64,000 bases of DNA. Origin: JBOCEF01 sp047610385. Its GTDB lineage: Bacteria; Pseudomonadota; Alphaproteobacteria; Rhodobacterales; Rhodobacteraceae. Of the stretch, positions 17,807-27,094 are shown piece by piece. Every line of letters begins with the position of its first letter. Position 1 is the first letter of the stretch. The notes beneath the pieces were generated by a model, which made no database searches, was not told the origin of the DNA, and saw nothing but the letters and a program-made list of their open reading frames with translations. The stretch spans positions 28,310-92,309 of the forward strand of contig JBLGAC010000010.1 of assembly GCA_047610385.1 (NCBI GenBank), in the 5' to 3' direction. Both the position numbers and the translations under genes were made by a program.

Positions 17807-18715
17807 TCAGCCAGTGCCTTCGGTACCGCGCGACGCCTCGGTGATCATCCAGTCGCGGAACGCCTGCAAGGGCGCTGAGGGTGGACGCCCCGCTGGCCAG
17901 ACCAGTCGATAGGCACCTCGGCTTTCGAACGGGCGGCCCCAGGCGATGACCAATTCTCCGCGCGCAAGCTCAGTTTCGGTCATGAACATCGGCAGCAGCG
18001 CCACCCCCAATCCGGACATCGCCGCGCGCGACAGCGCTGCGAAATGATCGAATGTCATCGCGCCGGGCGTCGAACCTGGCGCGCCATGGGCCGCGAACCA
18101 GTCCGCCCAGGCATGGGGCCGCGTCGCGATGTTCAGGCGCGGTGCCGCGGCCACGTCTGCTGGCCCGGCAAAGCGCCGCTCGCGCGCCATGTCGGGCGCG
18201 CACATGGCGGCCATCGTCTCGCGCATCAGCGGCACGCCGTCGCAACTTGGCCAGTCGCTTTCGCCGAAGGTCAGCGCCGCATCATGGCCCGCCGCCGCCA
18301 GATCAAAGGGTGCAAGGGCGGTGGCCAGATTGATCGTCACCCCCGGATGCGCCTGCAAAAACCGCGGCAGACGCGGCGCCAGCCAGCGCGCGCCGAACGT
18401 GGGCAGAATCGCGATCGATAGCACGCCGCCATCGGGGTTGACCGCCGCGGCCTGGCTTGCCGCCCCGATGATCGCCAGCGCGCGCGCCACCTCACGGGCA
18501 TAAACCTCGCCCGCCCGCGTCAGGTGCAGCCGCTGGCGTTCGCGCGCGAACAATTGCACCGCAAGCCGCGCCTCCAGCGCCGCGATCTGGCGGCTGACGG
18601 CGCTTTGGGTCAGCCCCAGTTCCGCCGCCGCGGCGGTGACAGCGCCGAGACGGGCGGTCGATTCAAAGGCGCTCAGATGCGCGGTGTCGGGCAGAAAACG
18701 GCGCGGGTGGGGCAT
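17807..18715 (-). CDS. LysR-family regulator, probably of gcdH
   Basis: 302 residues. The N-terminal HTH (about 10-65, 'LSAFESTARLGAVTAAAAELGLTQSAVSRQIAALEARL') and C-terminal effector domain are those of the GcvA/GcdR-like LysR subgroup. It is transcribed divergently from gcdH, with 112 bp between the two starts. This is the usual arrangement of a LysR activator and its target, so control of glutaryl-CoA oxidation is a reasonable inference. The exact LysR box cannot be fixed by eye. Confidence 0.9.
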   Translation of the reverse strand: MPHPRRFLPDTAHLSAFESTARLGAVTAAAAELGLTQSAVSRQIAALEARLAVQLFARERQRLHLTRAGEVYAREVARALAIIGAASQAAAVNPDGGVLSIAILPTFGARWLAPRLPRFLQAHPGVTINLATALAPFDLAAAGHDAALTFGESDWPSCDGVPLMRETMAAMCAPDMARERRFAGPADVAAAPRLNIATRPHAWADWFAAHGAPGSTPGAMTFDHFAALSRAAMSGLGVALLPMFMTETELARGELVIAWGRPFESRGAYRLVWPAGRPPSAPLQAFRDWMITEASRGTEGTG

Positions 18716-18827
18716 GGGTTATTCTCAATCAGCATGAACTTGGTGCGAACGCGCATTATCATTCGGGCCTGAACCGGAGTATGTCATGCGCAATCGGAAC
18801 GCGCACGCCTAGATCGGAGACGCCGCC

Positions 18828-20036
18828 ATGGACGACAAACCGGGCAAAGGCCCCAGCCTCGCCGCCTTCAATTGGGAGGATCCGTTCCTTCTGGCCGACC
18901 AGCTGACGGAGGAGGAGCGGATGCTCGCGGACGGCGCGCGCGCGTTTGCCGCCGACAAGCTGCAGCCGCGGATCACCAATGCCTATCTTAATGAGACCGT
19001 TGAGCCTGAGATCTTCGCCGAAATGGGCGCGGCCGGGCTGCTCGGTGCCACGGTGCCTGAAGAATACGGTGGCCTCGGCGCCGGCTATGTCAGCTACGGG
19101 CTGGTCGCGCGAGAGGTTGAGCGGGTCGATAGCGGCTATCGCTCAATGATGTCGGTGCAGTCATCTTTGGTGATGTATCCGATTCAGGCCTATGGTTCGG
19201 AAGAACAGCGCAAAAAATACCTGCCTGGCCTCGCCGCTGGCACGTCAATCGGCTGCTTTGGTTTGACCGAGCCTGAGGCCGGTTCTGACCCCGCCGGCAT
19301 GAAAACCCGCGCTGAGAAGATCGACGGCGGGTATCGGATTTCTGGCGGCAAGATGTGGATTTCGAACGCACCGATCGCGGATGTGTTCGTGATCTGGGCG
19401 AAATCGGACGCCCATGGCGGCAAGATCCGCGGCTTTGTGCTTGAAAAGGGCATGAAGGGGCTGAGCACGCCTAAGATTGGCGGGAAACTGTCACTGCGCG
19501 CCTCGGTCACCGGTGAGATCGTGATGGACAAGGTTGAGGTCGGCGAAGACGCGCTGCTTCCCAACGTCGAAGGGCTGAAGGGTCCGTTCGGCTGTCTGAA
19601 CCGCGCACGCTACGGCATCGCGTGGGGCTGCATGGGCGCTGCTGAGGATTGCTGGCTGCGGTCGCGCCGTTATGGCCTTGATCGCGTGCAGTTCGGCAAA
19701 CCGCTGGCCCACACCCAGTTGTTCCAGAAGAAACTGGCCGACATGCAGACCGAAATTGCGCTGGGGTATCAAGCCGCTCTGCGCGTTGGCCGTCTGATGG
19801 ACGAAGGTCGCGCGGCGCCGGAGATGATTTCAATCATCAAGCGCAACAACTGCGGCAAGGCGCTGGACATCGCCCGGCAGGCCCGCGACATGCACGGCGG
19901 CAACGGCATCATGGCCGAATACCACGTGATGCGGCATGCCGCGAACCTTGAAACGGTGAACACGTATGAGGGCGCGCATGACGTGCACGCGCTGATTTTG
20001 GGCCGTGCGCAGACGGGCTTGCAGGCGTTCTACTGA
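18828..20036 (+). CDS. gcdH: Glutaryl-CoA dehydrogenase
   Basis: 402 residues, FAD-dependent acyl-CoA dehydrogenase family. Converts glutaryl-CoA to crotonyl-CoA plus CO2 in lysine, hydroxylysine and tryptophan breakdown. 'CFGLTEPEAGSDPAGM' and 'GGKMWISNAPIADVFVIWAK' bind FAD/substrate; 'LPNVEGLKGPFGCLNRARYGIAWG' and the ending 'NTYEGAHDVHALILGRAQTGLQAF' are specific to GcdH. The catalytic Glu is in 'TYEGAHD', about residue 381. A strong terminator follows 24 bp after the stop. Confidence 0.95.
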   Translation: MDDKPGKGPSLAAFNWEDPFLLADQLTEEERMLADGARAFAADKLQPRITNAYLNETVEPEIFAEMGAAGLLGATVPEEYGGLGAGYVSYGLVAREVERVDSGYRSMMSVQSSLVMYPIQAYGSEEQRKKYLPGLAAGTSIGCFGLTEPEAGSDPAGMKTRAEKIDGGYRISGGKMWISNAPIADVFVIWAKSDAHGGKIRGFVLEKGMKGLSTPKIGGKLSLRASVTGEIVMDKVEVGEDALLPNVEGLKGPFGCLNRARYGIAWGCMGAAEDCWLRSRRYGLDRVQFGKPLAHTQLFQKKLADMQTEIALGYQAALRVGRLMDEGRAAPEMISIIKRNNCGKALDIARQARDMHGGNGIMAEYHVMRHAANLETVNTYEGAHDVHALILGRAQTGLQAFY

Positions 20037-20059
20037 GGGCGACGCACCGGAGCGAATTG

Positions 20060-20091
20060 AAAAGGCCCCGTGCGGTGCGCGGGGCCTTTTT
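20060..20091 (+). terminator. Rho-independent terminator of gcdH
   Basis: An 11-bp stem (AAAAGGCCCCG at 20060-20070 pairs with CGGGGCCTTTT at 20080-20090) with a 9-base loop and a final T run. Confidence 0.88.
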
Positions 20092-20181
20092 CATGCGGCG
20101 GGGGAGTCTACGATGCGCCAGCGGCGGCCTGATCGTCGGGATGTCGCCCTTGACGCCAATAAAGCCAGTAGCTGTCAGCCT

Positions 20182-20754
20182 TCATGCCTTAGAGAGAAGA
20201 GCTTGCTGGCCGCGAAGATTACGATATGCTGGTTCAACAATTTCCAGAAGCTCTTTCGCGGGAAAGTTAATTATCGAAGTGTGCTCAGAAAAATCCCCGT
20301 CCTCCCACGCCGCAAGGACGGCATCGTAGACATAAATATGAGCAAGCGCTTTCGTGAGGGCGCGGGGTATTTCATCGTCCTCGAGTAGGTCCAAGTTCTC
20401 GACGATAATTCCTTCAAGTTTTTTGTTCATAGGGTGGAAAACGATTTTCATCCAATTGCGCCAGGTGGTTATCTCATTGTCAGAAAGGGGGAAGCCTTCT
20501 GTGAAATATCCCCCCTGCCTATGTTTAGGCCATTTTGTTTTAGAAAAGGCAGCCCAAGCGGCGTTTCCAGCCAAAAGGCGTGCATATAGCGGGCCATACA
20601 GTAGGCGCAGTTTCTTGTTGATTAATTCAAGCTGGGCCTGCCTTCTGTACTGATGGCGAGAGTGAAAATAGGTGAATATCCACCCTGTGGTTGCGACTGT
20701 AATCGTAATTACGAATGGCGTAATATTTGTGAACGTCGCAGCGCTTAAGCTCAA
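20182..20754 (-). CDS. Uncharacterised membrane-anchored protein
   Basis: 190 residues, no family recognised. One N-terminal transmembrane helix (about 11-30, 'ITPFVITITVATTGWIFTYF') is followed by a basic stretch ('HSRHQYRRQAQ') and a mixed alpha-helical cytoplasmic domain rich in Trp and Tyr ('WRNWMKIVFHPMNKKLEGIIVENLDLLEDDEIPRALTKALAHIYVYDAVLAAWEDGDF'). The likely start is TTG at 20754, with AAAGGA upstream. Codon use is much richer in A and T than in the neighbours, which suggests recent acquisition. It has the look of small phage- or defence-associated membrane proteins, but nothing in the sequence proves that. Confidence 0.6.
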   Translation of the reverse strand: MSLSAATFTNITPFVITITVATTGWIFTYFHSRHQYRRQAQLELINKKLRLLYGPLYARLLAGNAAWAAFSKTKWPKHRQGGYFTEGFPLSDNEITTWRNWMKIVFHPMNKKLEGIIVENLDLLEDDEIPRALTKALAHIYVYDAVLAAWEDGDFSEHTSIINFPAKELLEIVEPAYRNLRGQQALLSKA

Positions 20755-20982
20755 TTTATATTCATCCTTTGCGACAGCTTAATCTTTGGGGGGCTGCGGC
20801 ATGGTTCGCGAGCCGTACAGCACCGCCAAAAATTGTATGAAGAGGCAATCGAAAGCTTTTTAACTTTAGCTATTCACACGATTCGCGCAACGTTAGAACC
20901 GTGCATTCCAACGAAAATCTGTTCCGAAGATGCCTGCTTCGTCCGAAGCCTTGATATTGCCGCCCCCCTCGCGGCGAGGCTT
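20755..20982. other. Intergenic stretch, AT-rich part of an inserted segment
   Basis: No gene seen. The base composition matches the orphan gene 20182-20754 rather than the core genes on either side, so the inserted segment probably spans about 20.1-20.95 kb. I found no flanking direct repeat. Confidence 0.4.
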
Positions 20983-21171
20983 TCAAAAATCCGACACAAT
21001 CCCCTTCTTCTCCCAATCGCCGAACCGCGTCGGTTCTGGCCCGTCGCGGCCGCCCAGTTCGACCGGCAACTCGGCGTCGGGCGACGCGGCTTTGCGGGCC
21101 TCGGCCTCGGCCAGCGCGCGGGCGGCGGCGGCTTTCAGGCGGGTCTCTTTCGTTTCCACGAGTTCGGGCAT
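20983..21171 (-). CDS. DUF1674 family protein (SdhE/SDHAF4-like)
   Basis: 62 residues. The C-terminal signature 'ELGGRDGPEPTRFGDWEKKGI' is diagnostic for DUF1674, the bacterial relative of the mitochondrial succinate dehydrogenase assembly factor SDHAF4. The eukaryotic protein protects flavinated SdhA before complex assembly; a matching role here is inferred. The ATG at 21171 follows a strong AGGAGGG site. It lies divergently from htpX, an arrangement common in Rhodobacteraceae. Longer readings of this frame are htpX shadow. Confidence 0.88.
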   Translation of the reverse strand: MPELVETKETRLKAAAARALAEAEARKAASPDAELPVELGGRDGPEPTRFGDWEKKGIVSDF

Positions 21172-21267
21172 ATATCCCTCCTGAGCTTGGGGCGCATGAC
21201 GTCCCACCAGATAGGCCGCGCGGGCAGGGGATGCAAACCGCCCACCGCCGATGACCGAAGAAGAGCC

Positions 21268-22227
21268 ATGAACCAGATCAAAACCATGATGCTGCTCGCC
21301 TCGCTGACCGCGCTTTTCATGGGCGTCGGTTGGCTGATCGGCGGGACCGGGGGCGCGTTGATTGCGCTGCTCGTGGCCGGGGGCATGAACGTGTATGCGT
21401 TCTGGAATTCGGACAAGGCGGTGCTGGCGCGGTACAATGCGCAGCCGGTGACCCGCGCCTCGGCGCCAGATCTGCATGACATCGTCGGGCAATTGGCGCA
21501 GAACGCCGGTCTGCCCATGCCGCGTGTCTATATTATCAATGAGGCGCAGCCCAACGCCTTTGCGACCGGGCGCAACCCGGAAAACGCCGCCGTGGCCGCC
21601 ACGACGGGCCTGCTGAGCACCCTGAGCCGAGAGGAAATCGCCGCCGTGATGGCCCATGAACTTGCCCATGTGAAGAACCGCGACACGCTGATCATGACCG
21701 TGGCCGCGACTGTGGGCGGCGCGATTTCGATGCTCGCGCAGTTTGGGATGTTTTTTGGCGGTGGGCGGAACCGTGAAGGTGGCGGTCTGGGGATTGTCGG
21801 TGTGCTGCTGGCCGCGATTCTGGCGCCGATGGCCGCGATGATGATTCAGATGCTGATTTCGCGCACCCGCGAATATTCCGCCGACCGGCTGGGCGCACAG
21901 ATTTGCGGCAATCCGCTGTGGCTCGCGTCGGCGCTGCAACGCCTGTCTGCGCCGCACCCGGTGATGGAGCGGGCGGAGCGCAACCCCGCATCGGCCCATA
22001 TGTTCATCGTGAACCCGCTGTCGGGCCGCGGGATGGACAGTCTTTTCGCCACCCATCCATCCATGCGCAACCGCATCGCCGCGCTTGAGGATCAGGCCCG
22101 CCAGATGGGCGCAACCGCTGGCGCACGCCTGCAGGCCGGGATGCGTGAGACGCGCACCGGCGTGCCGCGCACAGGCGTGCCGCGCATTGGCGCAAGACGC
22201 CCCACAGTCAAAGGACCCTGGTCATGA
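21268..22227 (+). CDS. htpX: Zinc metalloprotease HtpX
   Basis: 319 residues. HtpX is an inner-membrane zinc protease that removes damaged membrane proteins under envelope stress. Two N-terminal membrane helices (about 5-45) precede the HExxH site ('VMAHELAHVKNRD', about residue 130), two further membrane helices, and the distal zinc ligand in 'REYSADRLG'. The last ~40 residues are basic and low in complexity, with repeated 'TGVPR'. The ATG at 21268 is chosen because upstream codons lie in non-coding sequence. Overlaps rsmB by ATGA. Confidence 0.94.
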   Translation: MNQIKTMMLLASLTALFMGVGWLIGGTGGALIALLVAGGMNVYAFWNSDKAVLARYNAQPVTRASAPDLHDIVGQLAQNAGLPMPRVYIINEAQPNAFATGRNPENAAVAATTGLLSTLSREEIAAVMAHELAHVKNRDTLIMTVAATVGGAISMLAQFGMFFGGGRNREGGGLGIVGVLLAAILAPMAAMMIQMLISRTREYSADRLGAQICGNPLWLASALQRLSAPHPVMERAERNPASAHMFIVNPLSGRGMDSLFATHPSMRNRIAALEDQARQMGATAGARLQAGMRETRTGVPRTGVPRIGARRPTVKGPWS

Positions 22228-23588
22228 GCGATCATCGCAAGGGCGGCAAACCGCGCGCCTTTTCAGCCAAGCCCGCGCCCGCGCCCGAACCTGTGCGCAT
22301 CCCCGAAGGCCACGCCGCACGGCAGGAGGCGCTGCGGTTGCTGGCAGGCGTGCTCGACGGTGGGCGGATGATGTCGGAGCTGACCGACCGCACACCGGGC
22401 GACATCTCCGGCCCTGACCGCGCGCGCGCTGGCGCCATCGCCAACGCGGTGCTGCGGCGCATGGGGCAGGCGGACGCGGCGCTGGCACCGTTCCTGCAGC
22501 GCACACCCAGGGGTCCGGTGCTGCACGCCATGCGCATGGCGGTGGTTGAGGCGCTGAGCCTCGGCACCCCCGTCCATGCCGCGGTCGACGGCGCTGTGGC
22601 GGCGATCAAGGACCATCCCGGCGCGTCGCGCTTTGCCGCATTGGTCAACGCCGTGACCCGCAAGGCAACCGGCGCAGGGCCGTGGGCTGAGGACGATACG
22701 GTTGATGCAGCCCGGCTCAACACCCCCGGCTGGCTTTGGGGGCGGCTCAGCTCTGCCTATGGCCAAGCTGCGGCCCATGCCATCTGTGCCGCGCATCTGG
22801 GCGATCCGCCCGTGGACCTGACCCCCCATCCCGGCGCCGATGCGGCAATGTTGGCCGAAGCCATGGGCGCTGAGATCCTGCCCACCGGGTCGTTGCGCCT
22901 GATGCGCCGCCCGCAGATATCCGCCCTGCCGGGGTTTGACGAAGGCGCGTTCTGGGTGCAGGACGCCGCCGCCGCCTTGCCCGCCCGCCTGATTGGCGCG
23001 AAGCCGGGGATGCGGGTGCTGGACCTGTGCGCGGCGCCCGGCGGCAAGACCATGCAGCTGGCAGCGACGGGGGCCGATGTCACCGCGCTCGACATCAACG
23101 ACAAGCGTCTGGCGCGGGTTGAGGAAAACCTTGCGCGCACCGAGATCACGGCAACCATCGTTCATGCCGATGCGCTGGATTGGACGCCTGATGCACCGTT
23201 TGACGCCATTTTGCTGGACGCGCCCTGTTCGGCCACCGGCACCGTGCGCCGCCATCCTGATCTGCCGCATTTGAAAGAGGCGTTCGATCTGAAGGAGCTG
23301 ACCACGCTTCAGGACGCCATGCTGGACCGTGCGTGGACCTGGTTGGCGCCGGGCGGGCGGCTGGTGTTCGCAACCTGCTCATTGCTGCCCGAGGAAGGTG
23401 AGGCGCGGGTCGCCGCGTTTCTGGCCCGCACCCCCGATGCGGCGCGCGATCCGGTGGATGCGCATGCCTTGGGCGCGGCGCCTGAATGGGTCAACGGCGA
23501 TGGCGAATTGCGGCTGCGCCCTGATTTTCTGGCCGAAAAAGGCGGGATGGACGGGTTTTTTGCTGCATCGTTGGTTCGGGGCGGGTGA
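22224..23588 (+). CDS. rsmB: 16S rRNA (cytosine-967-C5)-methyltransferase RsmB-like
   Basis: 454 residues. The N-terminal NusB-like RNA-binding domain (about 25-165) is followed by a Rossmann methyltransferase domain with SAM motif I 'VLDLCAAPGGKTMQLAA', motif IV 'LLDAPCSATGTVRRHPD' and motif VI 'LVFATCSLLPEEGEARV'. The two Cys in 'APCS' and 'ATCS' are the catalytic pair of m5C RNA methyltransferases. It would modify 16S rRNA. Operon with htpX (ATGA overlap); a heparinase-like gene follows. Confidence 0.9.
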   Translation: MSDHRKGGKPRAFSAKPAPAPEPVRIPEGHAARQEALRLLAGVLDGGRMMSELTDRTPGDISGPDRARAGAIANAVLRRMGQADAALAPFLQRTPRGPVLHAMRMAVVEALSLGTPVHAAVDGAVAAIKDHPGASRFAALVNAVTRKATGAGPWAEDDTVDAARLNTPGWLWGRLSSAYGQAAAHAICAAHLGDPPVDLTPHPGADAAMLAEAMGAEILPTGSLRLMRRPQISALPGFDEGAFWVQDAAAALPARLIGAKPGMRVLDLCAAPGGKTMQLAATGADVTALDINDKRLARVEENLARTEITATIVHADALDWTPDAPFDAILLDAPCSATGTVRRHPDLPHLKEAFDLKELTTLQDAMLDRAWTWLAPGGRLVFATCSLLPEEGEARVAAFLARTPDAARDPVDAHALGAAPEWVNGDGELRLRPDFLAEKGGMDGFFAASLVRGG

Positions 23589-23664
23589 CACGCCCCGCGC
23601 CATCGGCGTATTTTGCGCCTGACGCGATGCCACCCCCCGCCCCCAGCCGCATGAGGTCCCGCGC

Positions 23665-25326
23665 GTGAGCGAGCTTTTCACCGGATTGCAGATCAGGCTG
23701 GCCGCGTTCGGCGGCGCGCCCACGGCGCTGGCCCATCAGCCGCAGACGGTCTGGATGGGCGATGGCGCGCGCGCGCGGGCGATGACCAAGGGCGTCTATC
23801 GCCTTGCGGGGCAGGAACTGTCTGCCCCCGGTCTTGGCCCGTGGAAGCTGAACAGCCCCGGCCGCGCGTTTGCCGATGCGCTGCATGGCTTTGACTGGCT
23901 GGGCGATTTCGCGCTGCTGCCCGGGGACGAGCCCAAGCGCGTCGCGCGGTCGTGGATCTATGGCTGGATCGCGCGGTTCGGTGACGGCGATGGCGATGGC
24001 TGGCGGCCCGGTCTGGCGGGGCGGCGGCTGACGGCCTGGTGCATCCATGCGCCGCTGGCCCTGCAAGGCGCGGATCCCGAACTGTCCAAACGCTTTTTCC
24101 GCGCGGTTGGGGTGCATGCGCGATATCTCGCAGGCGCCTGGCGCAAATCTGACGCTGGGCGGTCCCAGATCAGCGCGCTGGGGGGGCTGCTTTATGTCTC
24201 GCTGACCTTTGATCGGTATCTCGCTGAACGCGACCGCAATGCCCAGATCCTTGGCACCGCGGCGGATCGGCTGGTGGGGCCTGATGGCGGGATCCCGTCG
24301 CGCAACCCCGAAGATCTGGCCGAAATTCATCTGGCATTGGCGGCCGCGGCGGCGGAATTGCTGCGCGCCGGGATGGAGGTGCCCGCACCCCTGCGCGCCG
24401 CCCTTGATCGCATGGCCCCGGCGCTGCGGCTGCTCAGGTTCGGCGATGGCGGGCTGGCGCGGTTCCATGGTGGCCATGCGGGACCAGGCGGGCGGCTTGA
24501 TTTTGCGCTGGCGCTGGCGCAGGCACCGCGCACGGCGCCTGCGCGCTCAGCGATGGGGTATTGGCGCATGTCGGCGGGGCGCACTGCGGTGGTGGCCGAT
24601 GCCGCGCCGCCGCCTGCAACGCCGGTCGCCCATGCGTCGTCGCTGGGGTTTGAGCTGAGCGCAGGCGACCAGCGGGTGATCGTGTCTTCGGGCCCCGGCG
24701 CGGCGTTTGGCGCGGAATGGGCCGATGCCTGCCGCGCCACGGCGGCGCATTCGACGCTGGCGGTGGACCGGTCATCGTCATCGCGCATCGCGGCGCGGGC
24801 CAAAGGGCCGGGGCCGCATCTGTTTTCAGAGGTTCCAGCAGAGGTCACCGCCGAATCCGCCGTCGACGCCGCCGGGGAATGGCTGCTCATGTCCCATGAC
24901 GGCTATCGCGTCAGCCATGGTCTGGTGCACCAGCGGCGCCTGTTCCTGTCGGTCGACGGGCGCGATTTTCGCGGCGAGGACACCGTCACCGCCGAGGCTG
25001 ACAAAGACCGCCGCCGCCATGATGCTGAGGCGGAAGGCGCGGTGCCGGGCCTCGGGCTGCGGTTTTCAGCGCGGTTCAATGTGCACCCGGACCTTGACGT
25101 CGCGGTCACCCCCGGCGGGGCGGATATCAGCGGTGCCGGCGCGCTGTGGCGCATGACCCAGCGCGGCGGGACCGTGGCGCTGGAAAGCGGCGTGTGGTTC
25201 GATCCCGCCGCCCGGCGCCCGCGCGCGACAAAACAGATCGTGGTCATGGCGGCGACCGAGGGGTATGGGGGCCGCGTCACTTGGGCCTTTCGGCGCGAAG
25301 ATGTGCCCCGATCTCAGCGCACCTGA
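23665..25326 (+). CDS. Heparinase II/III family protein
   Basis: 553 residues, starting with GTG at 23665. The C-terminal domain has the heparinase II/III beta fold; the N-terminal half is an alpha/alpha toroid ('WIYGWIARFGDG', 'AWCIHAPLALQGADP', 'LGGLLYVSLTFDRYLAERDRNAQIL'). No signal peptide is obvious. Alphaproteobacteria nearly always carry this gene between rsmB and purH, so a conserved envelope or polysaccharide-lyase function is likely, though not known to me. The stop is 86 bp before purH. Confidence 0.88.
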   Translation: MSELFTGLQIRLAAFGGAPTALAHQPQTVWMGDGARARAMTKGVYRLAGQELSAPGLGPWKLNSPGRAFADALHGFDWLGDFALLPGDEPKRVARSWIYGWIARFGDGDGDGWRPGLAGRRLTAWCIHAPLALQGADPELSKRFFRAVGVHARYLAGAWRKSDAGRSQISALGGLLYVSLTFDRYLAERDRNAQILGTAADRLVGPDGGIPSRNPEDLAEIHLALAAAAAELLRAGMEVPAPLRAALDRMAPALRLLRFGDGGLARFHGGHAGPGGRLDFALALAQAPRTAPARSAMGYWRMSAGRTAVVADAAPPPATPVAHASSLGFELSAGDQRVIVSSGPGAAFGAEWADACRATAAHSTLAVDRSSSSRIAARAKGPGPHLFSEVPAEVTAESAVDAAGEWLLMSHDGYRVSHGLVHQRRLFLSVDGRDFRGEDTVTAEADKDRRRHDAEAEGAVPGLGLRFSARFNVHPDLDVAVTPGGADISGAGALWRMTQRGGTVALESGVWFDPAARRPRATKQIVVMAATEGYGGRVTWAFRREDVPRSQRT

Positions 25327-25411
25327 TCGGGGACTGCGCCGGGCCATGTCCTTCACGCAGCCGCAGGCGGGGGCGATCCCCGGCGCCGCCGCACCTTTCG
25401 GAGCCTGTCTC

Positions 25412-27004
25412 ATGACCGATGCAAATGGCGTCATTCGCCCGATCCGCGCCCTGATCTCTGTCTCGGACAAAACTGGGTTGATTGATTTCGCCAAGGGGCT
25501 GGCTGCGAAGGGGGTTGATCTGATCTCCACCGGGGGCACTGCCAAGGCGATGCGAGAGGCAGGCCTGCCCGTGCGCGACGTGGCGGACCTGACCGGGTTC
25601 CCCGAAATGATGGACGGGCGCGTCAAAACCCTGCACCCCAAAGTGCATGGCGGTCTGCTGGCGCTGCGCGACAACGCCGATCACGTCGCGGCGATGGAGG
25701 CCCATGGCATTGAGCGGATCGATATCCTCGCCGTGAACCTTTATCCGTTCGAAGCGACCGTGGCCTCCGGCGCCGGGCCCGAAGATTGCATTGAGAACAT
25801 CGACATCGGCGGCCCGGCGATGATCCGCGCGGCGGCCAAGAACCACGGCCATGTCGCGGTGATCACCGACCCCGAAGATTACGCGGGCCTGTTGGCTGAG
25901 CTGGACGAGGCGGGCGGCACCACCCAGGAATTTCGCACGCTGATGGCCGCTCAGGCCTATGCGCGCACCGCTGCCTATGATGCTGCCGTGTCCGCATGGA
26001 TGGCTGACTATGCCGAAGATGGCGCGCCCCGTCGCCGCGCCGTGGCCGGAACCCTGCGCCAGACCCTGCGCTATGGCGAGAACCCGCACCAGACTGCGGC
26101 GTTCTACTCCAATGGCGACACCCGCCCCGGCGTCGCCAACGCCACCCAGCTTCAGGGCAAGGAGCTGTCGTATAATAACATCAACGACACCGACGCCGCC
26201 TATGAATTGGTTGGTGAGTTTGCCGAAGGCGGCCCGGCCTGCGCGATCATCAAGCACGCCAACCCCTGCGGCGTCGCCCGTGGCGCGACGCTGGCCGAGG
26301 CGTATTCGCGCGCCTTTGACTGCGACCGGACCTCAGCCTTTGGCGGCATCATCGCGCTGAACCAGCCGCTGGACGGGGCGACGGCGGAAGAAATCGCCAA
26401 GATCTTTACTGAGGTCGTTATTGCGCCGGGCGCGGATGACGATGCGCGGAAAATCTTTGCCGCGAAAAAGAACCTGCGCCTGCTGATCGTGAATGGCCTG
26501 CCCGATCCGACCTCGGCGGGCCTGACATGGCGTCAGGTGGCGGGCGGTTATCTGATTCAGGACCGCGACAATGGCCTTATCCTGCCCGGCGATCTGAAGG
26601 TGGTGACCGAACTGGCCCCCACCGACGCGCAGCTCGCTGATCTGATGTTTGCATGGAAAGTGGCCAAGCACGTCAAATCCAACGCCATCGTTTATGTCAA
26701 AGACGGCGCGACCGTCGGCGTCGGTGCCGGGCAGATGAGCCGCGTTGACAGCACCCGCATTGCCGCCCGCAAGGCCGAAGACATGCGCGATGCGCTGGGC
26801 CTGCCCGCATCCCCGACCGTCGGGTCTGTCGTTGCCTCGGACGCGTTCTTTCCGTTCGCCGATGGTCTGCTGACCGCCGCTGCCGCGGGCGCCAAGGCAG
26901 TGATCCAGCCCGGCGGGTCCCTGCGCGACCAAGAGGTGATCGATGCCGCCAACGAGGCCGGCCTTGCCATGGTCTTCACCGGCATGCGCCACTTCCGCCA
27001 CTAG
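25412..27004 (+). CDS. purH: Bifunctional AICAR formyltransferase/IMP cyclohydrolase PurH
   Basis: 530 residues, full length. Catalyses the last two steps of IMP synthesis. The N-terminal MGS-like domain ('RALISVSDKTGLIDFAKGLAAKGVDLISTGGTA') is the cyclohydrolase. The C-terminal domain has 'IIKHANPCGVARG' with the catalytic Lys-His pair (about residue 280) and 'DAFFPFADGL'. The ATG at 25412 gives the standard N-terminus; longer readings extend into the heparinase end. A hairpin terminator lies 25 bp after the stop. Confidence 0.97.
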   Translation: MTDANGVIRPIRALISVSDKTGLIDFAKGLAAKGVDLISTGGTAKAMREAGLPVRDVADLTGFPEMMDGRVKTLHPKVHGGLLALRDNADHVAAMEAHGIERIDILAVNLYPFEATVASGAGPEDCIENIDIGGPAMIRAAAKNHGHVAVITDPEDYAGLLAELDEAGGTTQEFRTLMAAQAYARTAAYDAAVSAWMADYAEDGAPRRRAVAGTLRQTLRYGENPHQTAAFYSNGDTRPGVANATQLQGKELSYNNINDTDAAYELVGEFAEGGPACAIIKHANPCGVARGATLAEAYSRAFDCDRTSAFGGIIALNQPLDGATAEEIAKIFTEVVIAPGADDDARKIFAAKKNLRLLIVNGLPDPTSAGLTWRQVAGGYLIQDRDNGLILPGDLKVVTELAPTDAQLADLMFAWKVAKHVKSNAIVYVKDGATVGVGAGQMSRVDSTRIAARKAEDMRDALGLPASPTVGSVVASDAFFPFADGLLTAAAAGAKAVIQPGGSLRDQEVIDAANEAGLAMVFTGMRHFRH

Positions 27005-27028
27005 GGGGCGGCGCACCGCGGCGACATG

Positions 27029-27064
27029 GGGCGGATGCAAGGGGTTGCCCTGCATCCGCCCTTT
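27029..27064 (+). terminator. Probable terminator of purH
   Basis: A perfect 11-bp inverted repeat (GGGCGGATGCA at 27029-27039 pairs with TGCATCCGCCC at 27051-27061) and a short TTT. The T run is weak, so it may only attenuate transcription into the hydrolase gene that starts 31 bp later. Confidence 0.6.
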
Positions 27065-27094
27065 GCGTTTCAAAGGGGGCGAAGGAGACCTGCC

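Noticed and set aside
20833..21267. 145-residue extension upstream of HtpX
   Set aside because: It lies over the DUF1674 gene on the other strand and the htpX start at 21268 fits the family.
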